Assembly: GCF_027023985.1 (NCBI RefSeq)
Contig: NZ_JALVTW010000025.1
Coordinates: 1-64,000 of the forward strand
Direction: 5' to 3'
DNA: 64,000 bases
Source of the DNA: Persephonella sp.
GTDB taxonomy: Bacteria; Aquificota; Aquificia; Aquificales; Hydrogenothermaceae
The translations under genes were made by a program, and so were the position numbers. Below, piece by piece: positions 23,542 to 34,946 of this stretch. Within the stretch, counting starts at the first letter, position 1; each line of letters opens with the position of its first letter. The notes below the pieces were generated by a model. The model was not told where the DNA came from, searched no databases, and saw only the letters and a program-made list of their open reading frames with translations.

Positions 23542-25071
23542 ATGAACTTTATTAAAATTTATAAAAGAGAAATTCTATACGCTGTAATTATCTTTATTTT
23601 CCTTAGTTTTATAGGTGTTTTTATTTCTTACAAATTTTATATTCAGAGTGAGCAAAACTTTATAGATAGAGCATTAAAGACCAATAAATATATAATCCTA
23701 TCTGAATTAAATTCCCTTACTGATATGTCAGATATTACTTATGACATAAGAATTAATCAACCTGATGTTCTACTTCTTATGTATATGGCCAATCATACCA
23801 AAGCTAAAAATACTTATCGGATACAGCTTTATAAAAAACTTTTGCCTGTGTATAAATCTTTAAAAAAACATGGCATTCGCCAACTACACTTTCACCTTCC
23901 TGGTTCCATAAGCTTTTTGAGATTTCATAAGCCTGATAAATACGAGGATTCCTTAGAAGGAATTAGATACACTATAGACCTTGTAAACAAAACTAAAAAA
24001 GTAGTTCGAGGATTTGAAGAGGGTAGAATATTTAATGGATTTCGGAATGTTTACCCGCTTTTTTATGAAAATGAGTTTATTGGAACCGTTGAAATATCTT
24101 TTTCTGCTGTTCCTGCAATAAAATCCTTAAACTATTTACATTTAGGATTTTATGGATTTCTAATCAGAAATGATTTGATTACCAAAAAAGTCTGGAAAGA
24201 AGAAAGAATACATTACATCCCTTCAAAAGCTATTCAGGAATATAGCTGGGATAAAAAAGTGTTATTTGCAATCTTAGGAAATAAAGACAAAATTAAAACT
24301 TTACGGCATCTTGAAACTATATTAAAAGGTAAATTGCCAAAAGTTATAAAAAAAGATATTGCATTAAGAATTTCATACAACGGAAAAGATTATCTTGCTT
24401 TCTTTATTCCTGTCAAAAATGTTAAAGGTGAATATGCTGCAGCTTTTGCCGGTTTTGTCCCAGAAGTATTTTTCAAAAAGAATCACCACAAATTCATATT
24501 TATGGGAATATCTGCTATAGGTTTCAACTTTTTTTTAGCCCTACTTATTTTTATACTACTTAAAAAAGATAAAGACTCTAAATTATCCCTTGAGAAAAAA
24601 TCAATAGTAGACCCTTTAACAGGACTTTTGAATAGAAGGGGTTTCTATAAATTATCTGAGTCAATTGTTGCGGCTGCAGAAAGGAAAAACAGACCTGTTT
24701 CTCTTATGTTTGCAGATATTGACCATTTCAAACAGATTAATGATAAGCATGGACATCATATAGGGGATAGGATTCTAAAAGAATTTGCAAGAATATTACG
24801 TTCAAATTTAAGAAAAAGCGATATTATCTCCAGATGGGGAGGAGAAGAATTTTTAATTCTTTTAAATGATACAGACACCCAGCAGGCCAAAAAAGTTGCC
24901 GAAAAAATTAGAAAAATTGTTGAAGACTCTCAAACCTCCCCTAAATTTACTGTCAGCTTTGGAGTTACTCAGAAAAGAAAAGAAGAAAAATTAGATTCTG
25001 CTATTGAAAGAGCTGATAAGTTATTGTATAAGGCCAAAACAACAGGCAGAAATAAAGTAGTTTCAGACTGA
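23542..25071 (+). CDS. Membrane diguanylate cyclase with dCache-type sensor
   Basis: 509 residues. Two membrane helices (about 10-30 and 320-340) bracket a periplasmic sensor of the double-Cache class. The motif HFHLPGSISFLRFHKPDK followed by GFEEGRIFNGFRNVYPLFYE is typical of the dCache_3 group. The GGDEF domain (about 350-505) has DPLTGLLNRRGFY, FADIDHFKQINDKHGH and an active RWGGEEFLI signature. No RxxD product-inhibition site is clear. It should make c-di-GMP in response to an outside ligand. It is monocistronic by spacing. Confidence 0.92.
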   Translation: MNFIKIYKREILYAVIIFIFLSFIGVFISYKFYIQSEQNFIDRALKTNKYIILSELNSLTDMSDITYDIRINQPDVLLLMYMANHTKAKNTYRIQLYKKLLPVYKSLKKHGIRQLHFHLPGSISFLRFHKPDKYEDSLEGIRYTIDLVNKTKKVVRGFEEGRIFNGFRNVYPLFYENEFIGTVEISFSAVPAIKSLNYLHLGFYGFLIRNDLITKKVWKEERIHYIPSKAIQEYSWDKKVLFAILGNKDKIKTLRHLETILKGKLPKVIKKDIALRISYNGKDYLAFFIPVKNVKGEYAAAFAGFVPEVFFKKNHHKFIFMGISAIGFNFFLALLIFILLKKDKDSKLSLEKKSIVDPLTGLLNRRGFYKLSESIVAAAERKNRPVSLMFADIDHFKQINDKHGHHIGDRILKEFARILRSNLRKSDIISRWGGEEFLILLNDTDTQQAKKVAEKIRKIVEDSQTSPKFTVSFGVTQKRKEEKLDSAIERADKLLYKAKTTGRNKVVSD

Positions 25072-25151
25072 TTTTCTCTGAGCTTTCTCATACCTGAAAA
25101 CCTTAAAAATAAACATACTGTAGTCAATTTATATAAGAAAAGGAGAGAAAT

Positions 25152-25805
25152 ATGATAAGGGAAGAAAATATTTATATGGTCATAAAAACGGAAAATGGAG
25201 AGAAAAGATTTGGCTGGGTTTTTTCAGAGGGTTATCCTAAGGGGGCTTCTGAATATTTCATCGCAACAGAGGAGATAATAAAGGATAAAGAAAATCCCTT
25301 AAAATATTTAAAAACAGTCAAATGGGCAATATATAGCGGGAAAACCGGAGAAAAATTAACACAGGATTTTGATTGGATTTCTCCGCTGGGGCTGGTAAAA
25401 GGGCAATCTCCATACTTCAGAGGAACATTAAATGGCAAAGATGCTTTATTTTCTCTGGAGGGACAAAAAACGGACTGGTTTGAAAAAATCAGGGATAGAG
25501 GAGCTTTAACAGGAGAAAGTAATTACTACTGGGGCAAGAAAAGTGGATATTTTGCCCTTTACGATATAATAACAGGAGAAAAGCTTACCGAAGATTTTAA
25601 ATCCTCTGTTATAGCAGGGGCTTTGGTTGGAAAATCAGAAAACCTTATTGTAGGCAGCTACGGAGACGAAATATTTTTTATACTTGATATAAAAACAGGG
25701 GAAAAACTTACTCCGGATTTTGATGAGCATAAATTAATAGAAATATTAAAACATGGGGATTTAGAAAGAGCAGTAAAGGAGCTTAACAATGGAAAAAATA
25801 CTTAA
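25152..25805 (+). CDS. Unknown protein with three TGEKLT repeats
   Basis: A 217-residue soluble protein of unknown function. TGEKLTxDF occurs at residues 65-73, 141-149 and 182-190, each after a strand-like segment (AIYSGK, ALYDII, FILDIK). Between them are GLVKGQSPYF, GALTGESNYYWGK and GALVGKSENL. The pattern suggests three blades or beta units, as in WG-type repeats, but I do not recognise a named family. AGGAGAG lies ahead of the ATG. It overlaps the HD hydrolase gene by 17 bases, so the two are one transcription unit. Confidence 0.7.
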   Translation: MIREENIYMVIKTENGEKRFGWVFSEGYPKGASEYFIATEEIIKDKENPLKYLKTVKWAIYSGKTGEKLTQDFDWISPLGLVKGQSPYFRGTLNGKDALFSLEGQKTDWFEKIRDRGALTGESNYYWGKKSGYFALYDIITGEKLTEDFKSSVIAGALVGKSENLIVGSYGDEIFFILDIKTGEKLTPDFDEHKLIEILKHGDLERAVKELNNGKNT

Positions 25806-26337
25806 AGCTGCAGAGTTTGCCAATGAAGCCCATAAACACCAGAAAAGAAAATCAACAGACCTGCCTTATATAACACATCCTTTATCTGTGGGTCTGATAC
25901 TGTCTAAATTCGGTGCAGAAGAGGATGAAATAATAGCAGGCTTGCTCCATGATGTTATAGAGGATACAGAATATACCTATGAAGATATCAAAAATGAATT
26001 TGGTCAAAAAATAGCGGATATTGTTCTTGAACTTTCTGAAGAAAAGGAACTTCCATGGGAAGAAAGGAAGAAAAAGCATATTGAACATCTAAAACAGGCT
26101 GATATTTCAACCAAAAGGGTTGCCCTTGCAGATAAACTGGCAAATCTATACAGCATAAAACACGAGCTTAAAGAACACGGAGAAAACCTGTGGAATAGGT
26201 TCAACAGAGGAAAAGAACAACAAAAATGGTATTATACCTCAATGGTTGAAGCCTGTGGCGGCGGTATAGAAGATGAAGTAATAAAAAAGCTTTATGAAGA
26301 GGCACAAAAGGTTTTAAAAGAAATATTTGCTGATTAA
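25789..26337 (+). CDS. HD-domain hydrolase, SpoT/MESH1-like
   Basis: A 182-residue single-domain HD phosphohydrolase. Metal and catalytic residues appear in HKHQKRKSTDLPYITHPL, in the HD pair LLHDVIEDT, and in ADKLANLYSIK. The HDxxEDT form is that of (p)ppGpp hydrolases of the RelA/SpoT family and of short MESH1-like enzymes. A role in removing alarmones or a related nucleotide is inferred. It has no synthetase, TGS or ACT part. It overlaps the repeat protein upstream and meets nuoF tail to tail. Confidence 0.83.
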   Translation: MEKILKAAEFANEAHKHQKRKSTDLPYITHPLSVGLILSKFGAEEDEIIAGLLHDVIEDTEYTYEDIKNEFGQKIADIVLELSEEKELPWEERKKKHIEHLKQADISTKRVALADKLANLYSIKHELKEHGENLWNRFNRGKEQQKWYYTSMVEACGGGIEDEVIKKLYEEAQKVLKEIFAD

Positions 26338-27623
26338 CCGAAGCATACCTTACAGGTTTTATTCAGATGTGCCTCAAATTCTTCAGGGAATTTCTTCAAA
26401 GCATCTGCTATGGCGTTAGGAGCAGAAAAACCAAGTCCACATATAGAGTTTGCAGGTATATTTTTTGCAAGATGTTTTAAATATTCTAAATCTTTTTGTG
26501 TAGCAGTTCCTTCTTTTAGCTTTTTCATGATAACATGTTGCTCATAGGTTCCGACTCTACAAGGTGTGCACTTTCCACAGCTTTCATGATGAAAGAAGTT
26601 TGTTATTACAAGTAAGGCATCAATTATACAGTCATCCTCATCTAAAACTATTGTTGTTCCTGTTCCACCAAATCCTTTAGGAGAGTAGTCCATAGGTGTA
26701 TCAAGTTCATCTGCAGAATACACTCCCAATGCACCGGCAAAAACGGCTTTAATCTTCTTGCCATCTTTTACGCCACCGGCCATTTCTATAAGCTCATTAA
26801 GGGTAATATCCATAGTAGATTCATAAACACCAGGTTTGTTTACCTTCCCGCTTACAGGGAATAATTTGGGGCCAAAAAATCCGGCAGGACCAATATTCAT
26901 AAAATGTGCTTCATAGGTAACAATAATCGGGATATTGGATAATGTTTCCACATTATTAACAACTGTAGGTTTACCGTATAAACCAACCTGTGCAGGATAA
27001 GGAGGTCTTAGTCTTGGGTGACCTCTTTTTCCTTCCAGACTCTCAAGCAGTGCAGTTTCTTCACCGCAAATATATGCTCCTGCTCCTCTGTAAACCTTTA
27101 TATCAAAGGAAAAATCAGTTCCGAGGATATTTTCACCTAAAAATCCATGCTCTTTTGCTTCCTGTATGGCATTTTCCAGTATGAGATATCCTGCAGGATA
27201 TTCTCCTCTGATATATATGTATCCCTCTTTTGCACCAAGGGCATATCCGGCAATAATCATACCTTCTAAAAGCAGATGAGGGTCTCTTTCTATGATTATT
27301 CTATCTTTGAATGTTCCCGGTTCTGATTCATCTGCATTACAGACAAGATATCTTGGAGGAGGATTCATTAAAGCAAAACGCCATTTTCTACCTGTTGGGA
27401 AACCTGCACCACCTCTTCCCCTGAGGGTGCTTTCCTCAACCAGAACAACTATATCCTCCGGTGTAAATTTTGTGAGGGCTTTTTTTAATGCAGAGTATCC
27501 CCCTGTTGTTACATATTCCTCTATATCAACTGTCCTGTTTTCTTTTGCTCTTCTAAGCAGCAGGTTCAGATTACTTTCAACATGTATCTCAGGTAGTCTT
27601 GGAATTTTATCCCTTATACTCAT
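26334..27623 (-). CDS. nuoF: NADH-quinone oxidoreductase subunit F-type flavoprotein
   Basis: The FMN- and NADH-binding subunit of complex I or of an NAD-linked hydrogenase or dehydrogenase. The nucleotide loop GRGGAGFPTG is at 69-78. FMN-site segments are CNADESEPGTFKDR and YICGEETALLESLEGKRG. The N3 cluster cysteines are CGKCTPCRVGT and a later Cys in NSICGLG. The length of 429 residues is normal. The ATG shares a base with the nuoE stop (TAATG). No other nuo gene is nearby, so the pair may serve complex I encoded elsewhere or another NAD-dependent complex. Confidence 0.93.
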   Translation of the reverse strand: MSIRDKIPRLPEIHVESNLNLLLRRAKENRTVDIEEYVTTGGYSALKKALTKFTPEDIVVLVEESTLRGRGGAGFPTGRKWRFALMNPPPRYLVCNADESEPGTFKDRIIIERDPHLLLEGMIIAGYALGAKEGYIYIRGEYPAGYLILENAIQEAKEHGFLGENILGTDFSFDIKVYRGAGAYICGEETALLESLEGKRGHPRLRPPYPAQVGLYGKPTVVNNVETLSNIPIIVTYEAHFMNIGPAGFFGPKLFPVSGKVNKPGVYESTMDITLNELIEMAGGVKDGKKIKAVFAGALGVYSADELDTPMDYSPKGFGGTGTTIVLDEDDCIIDALLVITNFFHHESCGKCTPCRVGTYEQHVIMKKLKEGTATQKDLEYLKHLAKNIPANSICGLGFSAPNAIADALKKFPEEFEAHLNKTCKVCFG

Positions 27624-28108
27624 TACTCATACCTGCCAAGGATTTCTTCTATCTGCTCTTCGGTTTTTATATTGCTTCCGTCATAAAGGTCATCATTTAT
27701 TAAAAATGCAGGTGCAATACCGCAACTTCCTATACACTCAACTAATTCAATATACCATTTTCCGTCTGGACTACTTTTTCCTATATCTGCTCCGGTTTTC
27801 TTTTTTATCATCTCAAGGATATTCTGATATCTGGCAAGATGGCAGGGCAGATTCCTGCAGATTCTTATATGATTTCTTGCGTTCTTTTTATATCTGAACA
27901 TATCGTAGAAGGTTACTATACCTTCTATATCTGCAAGGGGCACATGAAGATATTCTGATAGCTCTTCTATAGCCTGCTGGGGAATATCCCTATAAATATC
28001 AAGGATTTTATGCAGTGCTGGAATAATACACTGCTCCTTCAAAGGAAATCTTTCCCTGCACTTTTTTATCTCAGCAATAATCTGCTCATTTAAATATTTA
28101 AATTCCAT
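27623..28108 (-). CDS. nuoE: NADH-quinone oxidoreductase subunit E-type [2Fe-2S] protein
   Basis: A 161-residue thioredoxin-fold [2Fe-2S] subunit that works with NuoF. The cluster ligands lie in RICRNLPCHL and in ECIGSCGIAP. The N-terminal helical half (REFP-type CRERFPLKEQ to LHVPLADIEGIVTFYDMF) is typical of the family. It sits directly ahead of nuoF and 12 bases after metG, with which it may be co-transcribed. Confidence 0.92.
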   Translation of the reverse strand: MEFKYLNEQIIAEIKKCRERFPLKEQCIIPALHKILDIYRDIPQQAIEELSEYLHVPLADIEGIVTFYDMFRYKKNARNHIRICRNLPCHLARYQNILEMIKKKTGADIGKSSPDGKWYIELVECIGSCGIAPAFLINDDLYDGSNIKTEEQIEEILGRYE

Positions 28109-28120
28109 TTACTACCCCGT

Positions 28121-30022
<1,902 letters not shown>

Positions 30023-30118
30023 TTACAACCTCATTTTGTTTATTATAAGCAGTATTAAATTATATAACTGTTTAAATTTTTCCGAAAATGAATATTATTA
30101 AAATAAAAACTACTATGT

Positions 30119-32755
30119 ATGAAAATGAAACAAAAACAGGAAAATAGATATTTAAAATATAACCAGTTCCTTGAAAAGAGGGCAGGGATAAAAAGTTATG
30201 GTCAGAAGGTTGTATTAGTTTTAATTTTATTATTTTTTATCTCATTTATTGCTGCTGCCGCAATATTAACAGTTATAAACATTCAGGATGAAATTCAAAG
30301 AATTAAAATAAGCCTTGAAAAAACAATTAATATAGAAAAAAAGTTGATTAAGAAGGAACTGGAAACAATAGAAAATAATGCTAAAGTTTTTATATCAACC
30401 TATGAAAAGAAAAAGAATTCTACAAACACAAATATTGATTTCAATATACTAAAAAAGTCCCATATATACAGTATTTACAATAATGTTGAACACTATACAA
30501 TTGGAAGAAAAATTCCAATTTCCTCTGTAGAATTACTCCAATACTCAGATGACAAATATATTCTGCTTACAGACTATCTCATAATAAATATGCAAAATAT
30601 GTATTATGTATTTGTTAATAAATCTGCTTTTGATTATATCTTATCTCCTCAAAATTCGCCCTTAAGTGATTATGACCCTGTTTTTGTTTTAAAAAACTCA
30701 CCTAAAACTTTCAGTTCCTTTATATGTTCTTCTTCCAAGTTTGAAAATAGCAACTTTTACATAATTGGATGTGTGGATAAGTCAACTGTCATATACGGCA
30801 AAATTATTTCCACCGTATTTGGTAGTATTGTTGTATTTTCCGTGTTTTTCTTACTTTCTTTGTCTTTTTATACTTTTTTCTTCAAAAAAATTCTTCTCTA
30901 TCCTATTAACCATTTGAGGAAAAATGTTCAATATATGAGTGATAAAGGTCTGGAAAAAGTAACATTTGACCTTCATAAATACGGAGATGATGAATTTGCC
31001 AAAATATCCCAGGTTCTTGAAGCAACAAGGCAAAAAATACTTAAACATCAAAAAGGTATGAACTTAGTTTTGACTACAACTGCAAAAATGATATCTATGA
31101 CAAACGATATACATAACTTTGCTTTATTTGCTATAAATAGCCTTGACGAGCTTCTAAATGCAGAAGGAAGTGTTTTATGCCTATATTCAAAATTAGAAGA
31201 CCATTGTTCAATACTTGTTCATTCAGACAATTATTTACTTAATAAAATCCCATTTAATCTGGAAGAAAAAGAGTTCAAAAAATTACAAAAAACTCACCAT
31301 GCAAATAATATAATCCTTGACAAAAACGGGGATAGATACATAGCCTCAATAAAAAAAGAAGTTAATGATGAATATTCCCTTTATATAGTTATCTTTAAAC
31401 GAGGAGAAAGACTATCGGAGGAGGAACTTAAATATACTGATATGATTTTATCCCATCTGGTATATAGCATAAATCTGCTAAACCTTGCAACCTATGACCC
31501 GCTTACCAGACTTTATAACAGAAGGGCAATTGTTGAATATGCAGAAAAAGAAGTTGAGAGGGCAAAAAGATATAATCATGATTTTAGCATTATATTACTG
31601 GATATAGATGATTTTAAAGGAATAAATGATACTTATGGTCACACCATGGGAGATATTGTTTTAAAACAAGTAGCAGAAATTATTCAGGAAGAAACAAGAG
31701 ATGTAGATAAGGTAGGGAGATATGGTGGAGAAGAGTTTATTATTGTATTACCTGAAACAGAAACAGAAAGTGCCTTGAGACTTGCAGAAAGAATTAGAAA
31801 GAAAATATCAGAGAAAGAATTCAAAATAGGTGATTATAAGATATCAATCACAATAAGTGCAGGTGTTGCAGGCCTTGGTATACACGGAGAAACATTTGAG
31901 GAAATCTTACAGGCTGCAGATCTTGCACTTTATCAAGCCAAGAAAAACGGTAAAAATCAGGTTGTTATGCTTGGTAAAGAAGAAATTTCACAGATACTTG
32001 AGGAAGAATTTGAAAGTAAAAATTTCCTTCTTGATGCAATCTCAGAAGACAGGGTTATACCTTACTTTCAACCTATTGTTGATTTAAATACATTTGAAAT
32101 AGTTGGATATGAAGTTCTCGCAAGGATAAAAGAAGGTGATAGAGTAATTCCAGCTTACAAATTTATAACAACAGCAATTAAGTTTGGAATTGTTTTAAAA
32201 ATAGATGAGATAATTCAAAGAAAAACTGTGGAATTTTTATTAAAAAGTGAGAAAGTTCCTCAAATGATATTTTTCAACTTATCAAGGCCGTATATTCAGG
32301 ATATATACCATATTTCCCAGTTCGTTGAGCTTCTTGAAAAGAATAATATTCCTAAAGAGAACATTGTTCTGGAAATAACAGAAGAAGAAGCAATCAGTGA
32401 AATCACAATAGTTAAAGAGGCCATCAGAATTGCAAAATCAAAAGGAATCAGATTTGCCCTTGATGATTTTGGAGTGGGCTATTCAACCTTTTCTTATATA
32501 AAGCATTTTGATATTGATATAATTAAACTTGATGGTTCTCTTGTAAAAAATATTCACAAAGACAATGATAATCAGATTATTGTCGGTGGAATAGCCTATA
32601 TATGTCGAGAAAAAGGAATAAAACTCCTTGCAGAAATGGTAGAAACAGAAGAAGAAGTGAAAATACTAAGGGAGCTTGGCGTATCCTATGCACAGGGATA
32701 TATTTTTGGAAAGCCGCAGGATAATTTTATAGAAAATATAATGGAGGAATTATAA
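30119..32755 (+). CDS. Membrane GGDEF-EAL protein
   Basis: 878 residues. An N-terminal helix (about 28-50) and a second one near 235-255 frame an extracytoplasmic sensor of unknown class. A HAMP-like stretch, a GAF-like part (about 320-450), GGDEF and EAL follow. The GGDEF is intact (DPLTRLYNRRAIV, LDIDDFKGINDTYGH, RYGGEEFIIVL). EAL shows EVLAR and DDFGVGYSTFSYI, but EMVE replaces the usual EGVE and NLSRP replaces the usual NxS segment. Cyclase activity is likely; phosphodiesterase activity is less sure. No clear ribosome site precedes the ATG. Its stop overlaps the next ATG (TAATG). Confidence 0.88.
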   Translation: MKMKQKQENRYLKYNQFLEKRAGIKSYGQKVVLVLILLFFISFIAAAAILTVINIQDEIQRIKISLEKTINIEKKLIKKELETIENNAKVFISTYEKKKNSTNTNIDFNILKKSHIYSIYNNVEHYTIGRKIPISSVELLQYSDDKYILLTDYLIINMQNMYYVFVNKSAFDYILSPQNSPLSDYDPVFVLKNSPKTFSSFICSSSKFENSNFYIIGCVDKSTVIYGKIISTVFGSIVVFSVFFLLSLSFYTFFFKKILLYPINHLRKNVQYMSDKGLEKVTFDLHKYGDDEFAKISQVLEATRQKILKHQKGMNLVLTTTAKMISMTNDIHNFALFAINSLDELLNAEGSVLCLYSKLEDHCSILVHSDNYLLNKIPFNLEEKEFKKLQKTHHANNIILDKNGDRYIASIKKEVNDEYSLYIVIFKRGERLSEEELKYTDMILSHLVYSINLLNLATYDPLTRLYNRRAIVEYAEKEVERAKRYNHDFSIILLDIDDFKGINDTYGHTMGDIVLKQVAEIIQEETRDVDKVGRYGGEEFIIVLPETETESALRLAERIRKKISEKEFKIGDYKISITISAGVAGLGIHGETFEEILQAADLALYQAKKNGKNQVVMLGKEEISQILEEEFESKNFLLDAISEDRVIPYFQPIVDLNTFEIVGYEVLARIKEGDRVIPAYKFITTAIKFGIVLKIDEIIQRKTVEFLLKSEKVPQMIFFNLSRPYIQDIYHISQFVELLEKNNIPKENIVLEITEEEAISEITIVKEAIRIAKSKGIRFALDDFGVGYSTFSYIKHFDIDIIKLDGSLVKNIHKDNDNQIIVGGIAYICREKGIKLLAEMVETEEEVKILRELGVSYAQGYIFGKPQDNFIENIMEEL

Positions 32756-34134
32756 TGGGAATTAAGTTTGGGACTGATGGATGGAGAGCAGTTATCGCAA
32801 AGGATTTCACATTTGATAATCTTCTTAAAGTAGCACAGGCACATGCAGACCATCTCAAAGAAAAAAATGGAAAAAAAGTAGTAGTAGGATACGACACCAG
32901 ATTTATGTCAGAAAATTTTGCTGCAGCAGTTGCTGAAGTTTTTTCATCAAACGGTTTTGAGGTTATACTATCCTCCACTTTTTGCTCTACCCCTGCACTT
33001 TCACTGGCAGCAAGGGATTTTGATGCAGATGAAGGAGTAATGATAACAGCCTCCCATAATACATACGAATACAACGGATACAAAATTAAAGGAGGATACG
33101 GAGGTCCTGCAACTCCGGAAATAATCAGCAGTGTTGAAGAAAAATTAGGTAATACATCTCCTAAAACAGGCACTACAAAATGGGAGGAAATGGATTTTAA
33201 CAGTTATTACATAAAAACATTAAAAAAATATCTTACCCCCGGTGTATTTAATCAAAAGCCTGAAAAGGTAATCCACGACCCTATGCACGGTGCAACAATA
33301 GGACTGCTAAATAGAATACTTGAGGATACCCTCATTGATGTTGTTGAGATAAACCATTTCAGGGATGCATTTTTTGGTTTTAAACATCCTGAGCCTGTGG
33401 AAAAAAACCTACCTCTTTTAAGGGGAAAAACCGTCGCTGAAGAAGCAGTAGCAGGTATTGCAAATGATGGAGATGGAGATAGGGTTGGTGTAGTAGATGA
33501 AGCAGGGGAATTTATAAGCACCCAGATAGTATTTGCCCTTTTACTTCTCCACACAATAAGAAACAAGAAGACAGAAGGAGCAATAGCAAAAACAGTATCA
33601 ACAACATATCTGGTTGATAGGATAGCAAAAAAAGAAGGAAGAAAGTTATACAAAACCCCTGTAGGTTTCAAATACATTGCAGATTTATTCCTGAAGGAAA
33701 AAATAGCTTTTGGCGGTGAAGAATCAGGAGGCTACGGATTTGGTTTTCATATTCCTGAAAGGGATGGGTTATTATCCGGGTTGATGATTCTGGAAATGAT
33801 TCATCTTCACGGAAAATCTCTTACACAGCTTGTTGAGGATTTATTCTCAGAATTTGGAACAGCATATTACAAAAGACTTGACCTCAAAGTAGAAGGAGAT
33901 CAGGGAAGAGTTCTTATTGAAAAACTGAAAAAAGAGCCTCTAAAAGAAATAGCAGGATTTAAAGTAAAAGAAACTGACCTGACAGATGGAGTCAAATTTA
34001 TATTTGAAAATGACGGCTGGGTATTATTCAGAGCTTCCGGAACGGAGCCTGTCCTTAGAATTTATGTTGAGATGCCAGAAAAATCAGAAGTTGATATGAT
34101 ATTAGAAGAAAGTAAAAAACTGATTGGAGGATAA
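32755..34134 (+). CDS. Phosphoglucomutase/phosphomannomutase
   Basis: Alpha-D-phosphohexomutase that moves phosphate between C1 and C6 of hexoses. The phosphoserine loop is MITASHNTYEYNGYK with Ser100; the usual Pro after the Asn is Thr here. The metal loop is DGDGDRVGVVD, the sugar loop GGEESGGYGF, and the C-terminal phosphate loop RASGTEPVLRIYVE. At 459 residues all four domains are present. Glucose, mannose or glucosamine specificity cannot be settled by eye. GGAGG lies before the ATG. It heads a run of four short-spaced plus-strand genes. Confidence 0.93.
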   Translation: MGIKFGTDGWRAVIAKDFTFDNLLKVAQAHADHLKEKNGKKVVVGYDTRFMSENFAAAVAEVFSSNGFEVILSSTFCSTPALSLAARDFDADEGVMITASHNTYEYNGYKIKGGYGGPATPEIISSVEEKLGNTSPKTGTTKWEEMDFNSYYIKTLKKYLTPGVFNQKPEKVIHDPMHGATIGLLNRILEDTLIDVVEINHFRDAFFGFKHPEPVEKNLPLLRGKTVAEEAVAGIANDGDGDRVGVVDEAGEFISTQIVFALLLLHTIRNKKTEGAIAKTVSTTYLVDRIAKKEGRKLYKTPVGFKYIADLFLKEKIAFGGEESGGYGFGFHIPERDGLLSGLMILEMIHLHGKSLTQLVEDLFSEFGTAYYKRLDLKVEGDQGRVLIEKLKKEPLKEIAGFKVKETDLTDGVKFIFENDGWVLFRASGTEPVLRIYVEMPEKSEVDMILEESKKLIGG

Positions 34135-34137
34135 ACG

Positions 34138-34551
34138 GTGGAAGAGCTGGTTTTTCATCCTTATGATGTAAGAATGTCTGAAGAAGGGGAAATAATTGCT
34201 ATAGTTGAACCTGACGAGTACCTTAAAGAAATGATAGAAAACAAGGAAACATGCTGGGAAGTGGATATAGATGTGGATTACGATGAGGAAGAACACGAAC
34301 CATACCTGCTTGTAACACTTCTGAAAGATAAAGGCCAGATATCTATGGCTTTTCCCTATGGAGAAGCATGGGAAGCTTTATCAGAAAAGGGAGTAATATC
34401 TGTAGTTCTTCTTACACAGTTTGACCTTGACCACGGAGATACATCAGATGCAATTTCTATAACTGTTGAAATAGACGGCTTCCTCAAAGGTTATATAGCA
34501 GGTGCAATGAGAATGTGGGAAGCTGTAAGCGAAGAGATTGAGGAAGAATGA
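34138..34551 (+). CDS. Acidic protein of unknown function
   Basis: A 137-residue, strongly acidic protein with Glu/Asp runs (DVDYDEEEHE and a tail EEIEEE). No membrane segment or known motif is seen. The start is GTG at 34138, with GGAGG at good distance. It lies three bases after the phosphohexomutase stop and overlaps the thioesterase gene by four bases, so it is part of that operon. I cannot assign a family; the mixed strand and helix pattern suggests a small globular domain. Confidence 0.65.
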   Translation: MEELVFHPYDVRMSEEGEIIAIVEPDEYLKEMIENKETCWEVDIDVDYDEEEHEPYLLVTLLKDKGQISMAFPYGEAWEALSEKGVISVVLLTQFDLDHGDTSDAISITVEIDGFLKGYIAGAMRMWEAVSEEIEEE

Positions 34552-34946
34552 AACTTAATTACAGCAGAAAAGTTCATTTTTATGAGACAGATGCACAGGG
34601 GGTAGTTCACCATTCAAACTATCCCCGTTATTTTGAAGAGGCAAGAGGATATTTTTTAGAGGAACTGGGGTACCCTTATCACAAAGTAAGAGAAGAACTA
34701 AATATAGATATAGTTCTTGTTGAGCTTTCTGTTAAATACAAAAATCCATTAAGATATGGTGATATTTTTAATATAGAGTTCTGGATTTCACATATGGACA
34801 GATTTTTCTTTGATTTTGATTATGTGGTGACAGCAAATCAGACTCAAATTGCAACAGGAAAAACAAAACATGTTTGTATAGACAGATTTTCCAGAAAATT
34901 AGTTTCTGTCCCAGAGGTGCTTAGAAAAGGCTATGGAGAAAAATAA
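34548..34946 (+). CDS. Acyl-CoA thioesterase, 4HBT/YbgC family
   Basis: A 132-residue hot-dog-fold thioesterase. The signature YETDAQGVVHHSNYPRYFEE carries the catalytic Asp, as in YbgC and 4-hydroxybenzoyl-CoA thioesterase. The next landmark is IVLVELSVKYKNPLRYGD. It hydrolyses an acyl-CoA or acyl-carrier thioester whose chain is unknown. It is chained by short overlaps to the genes on both sides. Confidence 0.9.
   Translation: MKLNYSRKVHFYETDAQGVVHHSNYPRYFEEARGYFLEELGYPYHKVREELNIDIVLVELSVKYKNPLRYGDIFNIEFWISHMDRFFFDFDYVVTANQTQIATGKTKHVCIDRFSRKLVSVPEVLRKGYGEK

Noticed and set aside
27292-27897. 201-codon plus-strand frame
   Set aside because: Antisense to nuoF and nuoE, which carry all their catalytic motifs; no ribosome site.
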